In this document: positions 1 through 8,399 of the stretch, piece after piece
Layout: each line of letters starts with the position of its first letter
Numbering within the stretch: the stretch's first letter is position 1
The notes under the pieces: generated by a model
What the model saw: the letters and a program-made list of their open reading frames with translations, nothing else
The model's database searches: none
Told to the model about the DNA's origin: nothing
DNA from: Dryocola clanedunensis subsp. sulfonylureivorans
Lineage (GTDB): Bacteria; Pseudomonadota; Gammaproteobacteria; Enterobacterales; Enterobacteriaceae
Assembly: GCF_016756775.1 (NCBI RefSeq)
Contig: NZ_JAERMU010000014.1
Coordinates: 1 to 64,000 of the forward strand
Length of the DNA: 64,000 bases
Reading direction: 5' to 3'
Position numbers and translations under genes: made by a program

Positions 1-1674
1 GGGAACCAGGCGGGGGGCGCAGACGCGGCCAACCTGCTGAAACCAGCCCTGGCTCGTGGCGAGCTGCGTACTATCGCCGCCACGACCTGGAGCGAATACA
101 AACAGTATTTTGAACGTGATGCGGCCCTTGAGCGCCGTTTCCAGATGGTGAAGGTGGACGAGCCGGACGACGACACCGCCTGCCTGATGCTCAGGGGCCT
201 GAAATCCCGCTACGCCGAACATCATCATGTTCACATTACCGACGACGCGGTACGCGCGGCGGTGACGCTCTCCCGCCGCTACCTCACCGGACGCCAGCTG
301 CCGGACAAAGCCGTTGACCTGCTCGACACCGCCGCCGCCCGCGTGCGGATGAGTCTGGATACCGTGCCGGAAGAGATTGTGCGCCTGAAAGCGCAGCTGA
401 CCGCGCTGGAGCTGGAAGAACAGGCGCTGCTTGAAGATATCGCGGTGGGGGGAAATAAACACAGCGATCGCCTGGCCGTCATCGATCGGCACCGTCAGGA
501 CAAAAACAGTGCGCTAAACCTTCTGCAATCCCGCTTCACCGAAGAAAAAACGATTAGCGAGCAGCTGATGGCCTGCCGCCAGGACATCAGCCGCCAGGCG
601 GAAATCCACGCGTTACAGACCCGGCTGGATGCGCTCCAGCAGAGCAGCGCCCTGATTCAGGTGGACGTGGACACCCGCACCGTCGCCAACGTCATTGCCG
701 ACTGGACCGGCGTGCCGCTCTCCTCGCTGATGAAGGATGAGCAGACCGAACTGCTGAACCTTGAAAACGAAATCGGCAGGCGCGTGGTGGGCCAGGACGT
801 GGCCCTCAACGCTATCGCCCAGCGCCTTCGCGCCGCTAAAACCGGCCTCACGTCAGAGAACGGCCCGCAGGGCGTGTTCCTGCTGGTCGGCCCGAGTGGC
901 ACCGGCAAGACCGAGACCGCGCTGGCGCTGGCGGATGTGCTGTACGGCGGCGAGAAGTCACTCATCACCATCAACCTGTCCGAGTACCAGGAGCCGCACA
1001 CGGTGTCGCAGCTGAAAGGTTCCCCGCCGGGCTATGTCGGTTACGGCCAGGGCGGCATTCTCACCGAAGCCGTGCGCAAGCGCCCTTACAGCGTGGTGCT
1101 GCTGGATGAAGTAGAAAAAGCCCACCGCGACGTGATGAACCTGTTTTATCAGGTCTTCGACCGCGGATTCATGCGCGACGGCGAAGGGCGTGAAATCGAC
1201 TTCCGCAACACCGTCATTCTGATGACCTCCAACCTCGGCAGCGACCACATCATGCAGCTGCTGGATGAACGCCCGGAGGCGAGCGAAGGCGATCTGCATG
1301 AGCTGCTGCGCCCGATCCTGCGCGACCACTTCCAGCCCGCGCTGCTGGCCCGCTTTCAGACCGTGATTTACCGTCCGCTGAGTGAGCCTGCCATGCGCAC
1401 CATCGTGCAGATGAAGCTCGCGCAGGTCAGTAAACGCCTGCATCGCCACTACGGCCTGACAACAAACATCGGCGAGAGCCTGTTTGACGCCCTGACCGCC
1501 GCCTGCCTGCTGCCGGACACAGGCGCACGTAACGTCGACAGCCTGCTGAACCAGCAAATTCTGCCGGTGCTGAGCCAGCAGCTGCTGACCCATATGGCGG
1601 CTAAACAGAAACCCCGCTCACTCACCCTGGGGTGGAGTGAGGAAGAGGGTATCGGGCTGGAATTCAGGGACTAA
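1..1674 (+). CDS. clpV: T6SS AAA+ ATPase ClpV (TssH), 5' end outside window
   Basis: ClpV recognises the contracted TssB/TssC sheath in the cytoplasm and disassembles it with ATP so that the subunits can be reused. The reading frame is open from base 1, so the N-terminal domain and the first Walker A lie to the left; 557 residues are visible. The visible part begins at the end of the first AAA module ([15 protein letters not shown]), continues through a coiled-coil middle region, and then shows the second AAA module with Walker A GPSGTGKT (about base 890) and Walker [12 protein letters not shown] (about base 1095). The C-terminal ClpB small domain ends at 1674. ClpV is separated from ordinary ClpB by the T6SS genes that follow. 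Confidence 0.95.
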   Translation, partial: GNQAGGADAANLLKPALARGELRTIAATTWSEYKQYFERDAALERRFQMVKVDEPDDDTACLMLRGLKSRYAEHHHVHITDDAVRAAVTLSRRYLTGRQLPDKAVDLLDTAAARVRMSLDTVPEEIVRLKAQLTALELEEQALLEDIAVGGNKHSDRLAVIDRHRQDKNSALNLLQSRFTEEKTISEQLMACRQDISRQAEIHALQTRLDALQQSSALIQVDVDTRTVANVIADWTGVPLSSLMKDEQTELLNLENEIGRRVVGQDVALNAIAQRLRAAKTGLTSENGPQGVFLLVGPSGTGKTETALALADVLYGGEKSLITINLSEYQEPHTVSQLKGSPPGYVGYGQGGILTEAVRKRPYSVVLLDEVEKAHRDVMNLFYQVFDRGFMRDGEGREIDFRNTVILMTSNLGSDHIMQLLDERPEASEGDLHELLRPILRDHFQPALLARFQTVIYRPLSEPAMRTIVQMKLAQVSKRLHRHYGLTTNIGESLFDALTAACLLPDTGARNVDSLLNQQILPVLSQQLLTHMAAKQKPRSLTLGWSEEEGIGLEFRD

Positions 1675-1688
1675 TCAGGACAGATAAT

Positions 1689-2144
1689 ATGGATACTGTT
1701 GAAGAGCTTAACGGAACCTATTTTTTTGACGGCATGAATAATCTGACCGCCTGGGAGCTGCTTTTTTGGGTGCTGGTAGATGAAACAGAAAAACAATTGG
1801 GTGTACAGGATATCGTTGGCATCGCCGCTTTAATACTGGGTAACAACATCATTGATATACCAGGCAAACCGGAAACGGCAACCAGGGGAACATCTCCAGC
1901 TTCGTTATTTTTTCGCAGGCATATCAGCTATAAATTTCGAAAAAGAGTATTACCTACACTTACGAAGAAGTCATTTTCATTGAAAGGAATAAAGATTTTT
2001 TGGGTTAATAATCTTGGTGCCTTCGTGGGGAGGGCGGTTCCTGTTTTGGGATGGGTGATTCTTGCGCATGACATTTCCGTTATCAGTTATCGAACGGTCA
2101 TGCGCTACAACATCATTGCTCGTGAAGAGGATAAAATCTGGTGA
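1689..2144 (+). CDS. STM2901-family protein of unknown function
   Basis: A 151-residue protein that I relate, from memory, to the Salmonella STM2901 family; no function is established. It has two hydrophobic stretches, one near residues 40-55 (VGIAALILGNNII) and one near 115-135 (AVPVLGWVILAHDIS), with a basic segment between them, so membrane association is plausible. It starts 14 bases after clpV and its stop overlaps the GTG start of the next gene by four bases (GTGA), so the two are probably translated together. Its DNA is clearly more AT-rich than clpV. A small toxin or adaptor carried with VgrG is an inference from position only. Confidence 0.6.
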   Translation: MDTVEELNGTYFFDGMNNLTAWELLFWVLVDETEKQLGVQDIVGIAALILGNNIIDIPGKPETATRGTSPASLFFRRHISYKFRKRVLPTLTKKSFSLKGIKIFWVNNLGAFVGRAVPVLGWVILAHDISVISYRTVMRYNIIAREEDKIW

Positions 2145-2461
2145 ACAGGGTAACTGATGACAAAGTAAGAGATTTTATTCTTCATGACCTCCCTTTGGTC
2201 ACAACTCTTTTTATGAAAAGGGTGGACATAGATGATGATGCCGTATTGCAGGAGCTCTTTGAAGTTGAAGACGTTGCTGAAATGGTCGACGCATTCTTCC
2301 ATCACTTTCATATCACGGCAGATGGTTTTTCCATTAATAATTACTATCCCTGGCAGGGCAAATCTACATTCCTGTGCAAAAAAATAACGCAGAGTAAATC
2401 GCCACTAACGATACGAATGTTTATTGAGTCAGCCAGGGCTGGGCGCTGGTTATATAAATGA
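2141..2461 (+). CDS. DUF1493-family protein
   Basis: A 106-residue soluble-looking acidic protein of the DUF1493 type (recognised from memory), with no signal peptide or membrane segment. It begins with GTG at 2141, overlapping the stop of the preceding gene by four bases. STM2901-like and DUF1493 genes are known to me as recurrent neighbours in enterobacteria, and the pair here sits between clpV and vgrG. The tight overlap, AT-rich composition and VgrG-linked position resemble an effector/immunity or effector/chaperone pair, but nothing in the sequence shows activity. Confidence 0.6.
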   Translation: MNRVTDDKVRDFILHDLPLVTTLFMKRVDIDDDAVLQELFEVEDVAEMVDAFFHHFHITADGFSINNYYPWQGKSTFLCKKITQSKSPLTIRMFIESARAGRWLYK

Positions 2462-2529
2462 TTTGTTTTTTATTACCTCACTTTAACTGGTGGTGACATC
2501 AAACAGATTACCACCACGGAGTTATGACA

Positions 2530-5052
2530 ATGAGTCTGACAGACATGTTACAGAATACCTTTTCGGGTCTGGTTAATACTACTCTCAATCGCTATCAGCT
2601 TAATATTCCCTCCTGTCATTCGTCATTGGATGTCGAAGATTTCTGTGGGACTGAATCGCTGAGCCAGCTCTATCGCTATGACATCAGTTTTACCAGCATA
2701 GATAAAAATATTGATGCCAGCCAGATATTGAGCAAACCGGCAACCCTGACCATGGGAACCGGGATGCTCACTATGCTGACTGGTCAGAAAGTAGTGCATG
2801 GCGTGGTGACGCACTTTGAGCGTATAAGAAGTTCTGCCGACCAGGCCGAATACATGATAACACTTGAACCGTTTATGGCATTGTTGCGTAACCAGTTCCG
2901 TACCCATCGCTTCTTCGTCAATAAGTCGGTACCAGAGGTGGTCACCGAAGTCCTCCAGGAGCATGGCCTGAAAGGCTGGGAGTATGAGTTCACCCTCAAA
3001 ACCGACTATCCAAAGCGTGAGCAGATTAACCAGTATCAGGAAAACGACCTCGCCTTCATTGAACGTCTGTTGGCTGAGGTGGGGATTTTTTACTTCTTCA
3101 CCCTGCAGCCTGACACCCAGACCGAAGTGGTACATTTCGCGGACAAGCAGAGTGCATGGACGTTTGGGAAAAAGCTCCCGCTGAACAGCCCGTCAGGGAC
3201 GAATGACAATGCGGTCGACTCGGTGTGGGACGTGCACGTCCGGCAGAACGTGGTGGAACGTTCCGTTACAGCAAATGATTACAACCACCGGGAAGCCCAG
3301 AACATCCTGATGTCCGTTCCTGCGGACATGACCCGGGGCGACGGCGACGGTGTTACCTACGGGGATGTGTATCACCACCGTCCGCGCCACCTTGAACGTG
3401 GCGACAAAATTAATCCGACAGCTGAAACCGCCAACTTCTGGGCGCGTCTGGAGCATGAGCGCTTCCTGTCCGGGCAGACCACCGTAACCGGCAGCAGCAC
3501 CGACCACACCCTCAGCCCGGCCCAGGTGCTGACCATTACTGAAACGGCCATCCCACCGACTCTTCCCCGTGAAACCGAAAACGGGCTCATCATCATCAGC
3601 GCCGGCTACACCGCCAGCCGTCAGAACGCGCTGAAGGTGGAGTGGGCGGCGATGCCTTACTACGAGAACCGCTGCTGGCGGCCTGTAGCCAAAAAGCGTC
3701 CGGTGGTCAGCGGCACCCTGATGGCGCGCGTGACCAGCGCCAAAGACAACGATATCTACGCCTGGCAGGATGCATCGGGCCTGTACCGGGTAAAATTTGA
3801 TGCCGACCGTGATGACAAACGTCAGGGCATGGAAAGTATGCCGGTGCGCTTTGCCAAGCCTTACGGTGGTGACAAGTACGGCTTCCACTTCCCGCTGATA
3901 CAGGGTACCGAAGTGGCCATCGCTTTCCATGAAGGTGACCCGGACCGGCCGTATATCGCCCACGCGATGCATGACTCCCGCCATGTCGACCACGTCACTG
4001 AAGCCAACAGCACGCGCAACGTTATCCGTACCGCCGGCCTGAATAAGCTGCGGATGGAGGACAAGCGCGGTGAGGAGCACGTTAAGCTCAGCACGGAGTA
4101 CGGGGGGAAAACGCAGCTCAATCTTGGACATAATGTCAATGCAGACAGTGCGTTACGTGGAGAGGGGGCTGAGTTACGAACTGATGAGTGGATCAGTATA
4201 CGTGGTGGCAAAGGTATTATGTTGAGTGCTGACGAGCAACCACTTGCTGAGGGCGGAATGCTCGATATGCAGGCCGCTATTCAGCAGCTTGAGCAAGCAC
4301 TTTCTTTGGCAAGAAGCCTGAGTAAAGCAGCTCAAAGTGCAAAAGCACTCTCAGGAGAAACTGACAGTCAGTCGCAACTAAACCGCTCGTTAAATAAGTT
4401 ACAGAAGGCTGGGATTGTTGCGCATGCACCGCATGGTATTGGGATAGTAAGTCCTGAAGCTGTGCGAGTTTCATCAGGTGGGCAAAGTGTTGGAATCATG
4501 GCAGGCAAAAATGCTGATATTAGCGCAGCTGATTCCGTAACGATGGCTGCGGCCAAATCAGTCAGCTTATTTGCACAAAGTTCAGGGATGAAGTTGTACG
4601 CAGGGCAGGGGCTTATTGATTTGCAGGCGCAAAATGGTGCTTTAAATATTGCAGCCAGTGAGGATATCAAGGTGACAAGCTCTGGTGGAAAAGTTGAGAT
4701 TTGCGCTGCTTCAGAACTTGTACTGAAGAATCTTGACGGCTCGTACATAAAGTTAGCTGGCATAAATATCGAACTTGGTTGCTCTGGCAATATTTTGCAG
4801 AAGGCTGCAAACGTTAACCAGACTGGACCTGCAACGCTCAGCACTCCTCCTGTGACCTTCCCTAAAGGTTACGGTGAAGGTTTCACATTGAAAGATCCAG
4901 AAAGTGGAGAGATAAGTCCGTTTACGCGTTATCACATCACAACTGCCGAAGGTGATGTCTACGAAGGTACTTCTGGGCCTGATGGTAAAACGCTTCCTGT
5001 TTATACGTATTTGCCCTCATCCATGAAAGTTATATTCCCGGACGAAGAATAG
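2530..5052 (+). CDS. vgrG: T6SS spike protein VgrG with C-terminal effector-docking extension
   Basis: VgrG trimers form the puncturing tip of the T6SS needle and carry effectors. The protein (840 residues) shows the gp27-like base, then the gp5-like OB fold (KYGFHFPLIQGTEVAIAFHEGDPDRPYI), a DUF2345-type beta-helix region, and a last part of about 65 residues (PFTRYHITTAEGDVYEGT) that resembles the transthyretin-like extensions that dock lipase effectors. ATG 2530 is preferred over ATG 2524 because GGAG at 2518-2521 is 8 bases from the former and only 2 from the latter. A predicted helical insert lies near residues 580-625. Codon and base use turn AT-rich from about base 4120, which suggests that the effector-specific tail was exchanged together with the lipase gene. 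Confidence 0.93.
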   Translation: MSLTDMLQNTFSGLVNTTLNRYQLNIPSCHSSLDVEDFCGTESLSQLYRYDISFTSIDKNIDASQILSKPATLTMGTGMLTMLTGQKVVHGVVTHFERIRSSADQAEYMITLEPFMALLRNQFRTHRFFVNKSVPEVVTEVLQEHGLKGWEYEFTLKTDYPKREQINQYQENDLAFIERLLAEVGIFYFFTLQPDTQTEVVHFADKQSAWTFGKKLPLNSPSGTNDNAVDSVWDVHVRQNVVERSVTANDYNHREAQNILMSVPADMTRGDGDGVTYGDVYHHRPRHLERGDKINPTAETANFWARLEHERFLSGQTTVTGSSTDHTLSPAQVLTITETAIPPTLPRETENGLIIISAGYTASRQNALKVEWAAMPYYENRCWRPVAKKRPVVSGTLMARVTSAKDNDIYAWQDASGLYRVKFDADRDDKRQGMESMPVRFAKPYGGDKYGFHFPLIQGTEVAIAFHEGDPDRPYIAHAMHDSRHVDHVTEANSTRNVIRTAGLNKLRMEDKRGEEHVKLSTEYGGKTQLNLGHNVNADSALRGEGAELRTDEWISIRGGKGIMLSADEQPLAEGGMLDMQAAIQQLEQALSLARSLSKAAQSAKALSGETDSQSQLNRSLNKLQKAGIVAHAPHGIGIVSPEAVRVSSGGQSVGIMAGKNADISAADSVTMAAAKSVSLFAQSSGMKLYAGQGLIDLQAQNGALNIAASEDIKVTSSGGKVEICAASELVLKNLDGSYIKLAGINIELGCSGNILQKAANVNQTGPATLSTPPVTFPKGYGEGFTLKDPESGEISPFTRYHITTAEGDVYEGTSGPDGKTLPVYTYLPSSMKVIFPDEE

Positions 5053-5071
5053 GATAATAAGGAATAAGATT

Positions 5072-7108
5072 ATGACAGAAGCGGTATCTTCACTTAACCT
5101 TAAGTTTCCTGTTGCTTTAACGGGCAAACAGAAAAAATATTGGTCTGAAATTCAGCTCGTTGATGAGCTTGGTGACCCTGTGGCTGGTATACCATATACA
5201 GTGGAAAATGAAGCCAGCAGAATTAATCACATACCAGTCTATAAAGGTAACAGTGATGCAAATGGTATTATCAGAATAGAGCAGCTTCACTGGCTTGAGC
5301 TTACACTAGTGCTTGATCCTCAAAAGCTCGCAGATGAAATGGAAACACGAGTCCTCGGAGTAAAACGAAATCCCCTTCATCAACCTCAAAGTGCTAAACC
5401 TTTCACCAAACGCAGTGAAGATGCTGCTGAAGATTATAAATCTGATATTCAGGTCAAGGCTGAGTCAGATGGCTTTTTATACCGTTATGTTACGATTGGA
5501 GAACTGTGCGATGAAGCTCCAACCATAAAAGACTGGGATCAGCCTACATTACCGGAGTTTCATTTCCCCCCGCAGCGTTCGCTTAAAGGACATATCATTG
5601 AAAGAGAGTATCTTGATAACCGAGTCGTTATTGAGATATGCCCGTTCCGTGCGTGGGTGCTGGATTTACATGATACCAAGGATTACTCGCTCGCAAATGG
5701 ATTAAACTTGGGGGTTATGGCAGATCTCGCTTATTCAAATGAGAAAAATAGTAACCTAATAGAGAGTTTTTTCCTGAAACAATGTACGGATTTATCCAAC
5801 GTTCCTCAATTTGCTGAATACCCTTCCTTTTATCATACATTGTCTGTAGATGTACCATTCAATCAGCGATATCTAAAGGCAATATATATGAATACGCGCG
5901 AGACAGAGCAACCTGAGGGGGATACCCGGTTGTTTTATGTTGAATGTTCGGCTCATTTGATCGTTGCATGGTGTGGTACTGATAGCCTTTTGAATGGAAT
6001 TACAGATGCATCCTTTGCCCCTAAAAAATGTCCTGGCTCGATTGTCAGTGCCGGAAATGTTCATGGTGGTTTTTTGGATGCATATAATTTAGCAAAAAAT
6101 AAGTTTGGTGATGCGTTCAAGAAAATAGATGTGTCTCTGGATGATACTGGAAATACAAAAAAATTATACATTTGTGGTCACAGTTTAGGAGGGGCTCTGG
6201 CGCTGATCTATGCGGCAGACATGAAAAACTACCAACCAATAATTTATACTTATGGTATGCCGCGAACATTCAGCATGTCTGCAATTCAGAGTATTAATGA
6301 TATTACTCACTATCGTCATGTAAATGATAATGATACCGTCACTCAAATTCCACCGGACGCAGATTTAGATAGCGACTTTTATGAAAAGTTTGGTCCTATA
6401 GGGGAATATTTAGGGTTTAACTGGCTTGCTACGACAGGATTAGGTATCGGAATTGCTATTGAGCAATTAGGAAAGCAATCTTTGGGGCTGCAAACAAAGA
6501 AAGATCCTTATTGGCATCATGGTAATATCGTTATATTTTTCCAAGCACAGCAATGTGTGATGAAGAAAAATCACCAGTATACACCATGGATTGGTGGTGG
6601 GGGGCGTGACAATCCATCGCCTGGTGTGGTGTATTCTTGCGATTATGCATCCGTAAAATTGTATTTAGTCCCCTCGCTGAATGATGAGGCTTTAGCTGCA
6701 TCAGGTAAACATCAAGCCGCATTTGTAGAGTCAATTGGGAAAGCTATGTTGGAGAAGATATTTCCGCGAAATACAAATCCATCATTGGATGGATTACTTT
6801 CCAATCCAGGAAGTCACTCTATGGCCCATAAATATCTGCCTTACATACATAACCAGGTTTTGGAGTTAGCGGATCCTGCTCGCCCAATGGGGCGAAAAGA
6901 AATGCGAGAATCATTTCAGCGTACCATGGAATCAAATGCGAAATCAGGCAGGAGTAACCAAGAAGAGCTACGACGGAATCAGATATTTTTTCAGCTTCAG
7001 GACATGCTTCCATCAAGCTTAAATCTGACACTTAAGGAAGAAACTGGAAAAAATTCACTTATCCGCTATTCGAATATCACGGAGGAAGAGGTTGAACTTT
7101 CTAAATAA
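5072..7108 (+). CDS. VgrG-linked class 3 lipase, candidate T6SS phospholipase effector
   Basis: A 678-residue protein with a class 3 lipase (alpha/beta hydrolase) domain. The nucleophile elbow is GHSLGGA with Ser371; Asp421 (NDNDTVTQIPP) and His483 (YWHHGN) sit where the rest of the triad is expected. This makes it a likely Tle-type effector attacking membrane phospholipids of rival cells. The first 90 or so residues form a separate domain (SEIQLVDELGDPVAGIPYTV) resembling a beta-sandwich adaptor that could bind the VgrG tail. No signal peptide is seen, as expected for needle-delivered cargo. It starts 19 bases after vgrG and overlaps the next gene by 17 bases. Assignment to a particular Tle family was not possible by eye. 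Confidence 0.8.
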   Translation: MTEAVSSLNLKFPVALTGKQKKYWSEIQLVDELGDPVAGIPYTVENEASRINHIPVYKGNSDANGIIRIEQLHWLELTLVLDPQKLADEMETRVLGVKRNPLHQPQSAKPFTKRSEDAAEDYKSDIQVKAESDGFLYRYVTIGELCDEAPTIKDWDQPTLPEFHFPPQRSLKGHIIEREYLDNRVVIEICPFRAWVLDLHDTKDYSLANGLNLGVMADLAYSNEKNSNLIESFFLKQCTDLSNVPQFAEYPSFYHTLSVDVPFNQRYLKAIYMNTRETEQPEGDTRLFYVECSAHLIVAWCGTDSLLNGITDASFAPKKCPGSIVSAGNVHGGFLDAYNLAKNKFGDAFKKIDVSLDDTGNTKKLYICGHSLGGALALIYAADMKNYQPIIYTYGMPRTFSMSAIQSINDITHYRHVNDNDTVTQIPPDADLDSDFYEKFGPIGEYLGFNWLATTGLGIGIAIEQLGKQSLGLQTKKDPYWHHGNIVIFFQAQQCVMKKNHQYTPWIGGGGRDNPSPGVVYSCDYASVKLYLVPSLNDEALAASGKHQAAFVESIGKAMLEKIFPRNTNPSLDGLLSNPGSHSMAHKYLPYIHNQVLELADPARPMGRKEMRESFQRTMESNAKSGRSNQEELRRNQIFFQLQDMLPSSLNLTLKEETGKNSLIRYSNITEEEVELSK

Positions 7109-7862
7109 TAACATAATTCTTTTTATCGTTTTTCTTTCAGTAGCTGGCTGTGGTGATCATACAGATCAAACACTGTCACCAGCAAAAGATGCTCATTGGG
7201 TTACGGTTCTGTTTAAAGTGCCAGATGGGACTATGCTTCAACCAATGCAAGTAATGTATCGTTCGGACATATGTAAGGATACTAGTAAGAATTCAAGTGG
7301 AGAATCGTACGATATTAAGGGCATTAATGGGTTTAAGCAGGCTTTCACTAAGGAAAAGGATGGTAACACTTGGAAAACACAGATTGCCATTGAAGGAGGT
7401 GGTTCCTGCCAATGGATGCTCAATTCAATTAAAATAAGCTTCCATATCAATAATTCCAACCCATTAGTTCACGATAGAAATAATTTATCTACCAACTATA
7501 TCCTCGATTTTGACAAGTATGGTTTTAGCGATGGTTATGGGACAGGTAGCGCTAAAGAATCTCAAGGGGATTTTGTTATAAACACAGACTTCTTCCCTAT
7601 GATTACAACGTTAAGTCGATCTGGTAACGAGTATGTTGAGTTGTTTGGTGGGAATGTCGATTCTAATCAATGGACCAGAAGATTTAATGTTCACCATATA
7701 AATAAAATTTTAATAGAACCTGTTGTGCACATGGATAAAATAGTAGTGCTCAGTAGTGCAAAGGGAAAGCCTTCTGGATTAGAAATAACATATCCAGATG
7801 GCAGTATTGGTCCAGTTCATCAGACTATACCTGATTATGAAAAACTACTTTCAATGAAATAA
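7092..7862 (+). CDS. Lipoprotein, likely immunity protein for the lipase effector
   Basis: A 256-residue predicted lipoprotein: a hydrophobic signal segment followed by the lipobox VAGC, with the Cys at about residue 20. It would therefore sit in the periplasm, where Tle lipase effectors act, and block self-intoxication. The start is TTG 7092, supported by GGAGG at 7081-7085 and by overlap with the 3' end of the lipase gene, which suggests coupled translation. The body (KVPDGTMLQPMQVMYRSD and beyond) matches no family I can name. Base composition is AT-rich like the effector. The immunity role is inferred from order, overlap and localisation. Confidence 0.65.
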   Translation: MNFLNNNIILFIVFLSVAGCGDHTDQTLSPAKDAHWVTVLFKVPDGTMLQPMQVMYRSDICKDTSKNSSGESYDIKGINGFKQAFTKEKDGNTWKTQIAIEGGGSCQWMLNSIKISFHINNSNPLVHDRNNLSTNYILDFDKYGFSDGYGTGSAKESQGDFVINTDFFPMITTLSRSGNEYVELFGGNVDSNQWTRRFNVHHINKILIEPVVHMDKIVVLSSAKGKPSGLEITYPDGSIGPVHQTIPDYEKLLSMK

Positions 7863-7875
7863 ACTTGTGTGAATC

Positions 7876-7983
7876 ATGAAGTATATTATTGGTATGTGTT
7901 TGATCGTTTCTTTTGGCGTCATGGCATTGACTGGTTTGCTAATTTGGCTACTTCTTTCTATTTATTTAAAAGGAAAAGCATAA
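7876..7983 (+). CDS. Tiny membrane peptide, possibly the front half of a frameshifted gene
   Basis: A 35-codon ORF encoding one hydrophobic helix (MALTGLLIWLLLSIYL) between the immunity gene and PAAR. No clear ribosome site precedes it. Directly after its stop, in the +1 frame, an open stretch to 8110 encodes an acidic linker (KHKDDENKDWVCW) and a second hydrophobic helix (FLAIACLVSFILYLLYWAL) with no convincing start of its own. Joining the two gives a two-helix protein of about 77 residues. Either the gene is broken near 7975-7981, or these are two chance peptides. Confidence 0.35.
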   Translation: MKYIIGMCLIVSFGVMALTGLLIWLLLSIYLKGKA

Positions 7984-8129
7984 AGATGACGAAAATAAAG
8001 ACTGGGTGTGCTGGATGTTTTTAGCCATTGCATGCTTGGTGTCGTTTATTTTGTATTTGTTATATTGGGCTCTGCCCGCTCTTATCAATATTAATTCTTA
8101 TAGGCATTAATGTCTGTCAGGGAGTCATT

Positions 8130-8396
8130 ATGACTAAAGGTGTTGTTTTACTTGGTGATAAAACTTCTCACGGCGGAAAAGTAATTTCTGCCTCTGCAAA
8201 TTTTACGGTTAACGGTATCAAGGTTGCTCTTGTTGGTGATTTAGTCAGTTGTCCTGTTGAAGGACATGGAACTAATCCCATTGTTGAGGGATCACCATAT
8301 CGTACAGTTAATGGTCGTGCTGTCGTCGTCGATGGCTGCAAATGTCAGTGCGGTTGTACTGTAATTTCAAGTGCTCAAAACAGCACAGTAGGATAA
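8130..8396 (+). CDS. PAAR-domain spike tip protein
   Basis: PAAR proteins form the sharp cone that caps the VgrG trimer and can carry effectors. The protein (88 residues) is a PAAR domain alone, beginning MTKGVVLLGDKTSHGG and containing the glycine-rich repeats and paired Cys/His residues (DLVSCPVEGHG, CKCQCGC) typical of zinc-binding PAAR domains. ATG 8130 is chosen because GGGAG lies at 8120-8124; the open frame upstream to 8028 adds only a low-complexity hydrophobic stretch without a ribosome site. The next gene starts 3 bases after its stop. Confidence 0.92.
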   Translation: MTKGVVLLGDKTSHGGKVISASANFTVNGIKVALVGDLVSCPVEGHGTNPIVEGSPYRTVNGRAVVVDGCKCQCGCTVISSAQNSTVG

Positions 8397-8399
8397 TCA

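Noticed and set aside
958-1593. 211-codon antisense frame inside clpV
   Set aside because: Low-complexity composition and full overlap with the second AAA module of clpV.
8028-8129. N-terminal hydrophobic extension of the PAAR protein
   Set aside because: The ribosome site GGGAG at 8120 supports ATG 8130, and the extension is read from a stretch that makes a better fit in another frame.
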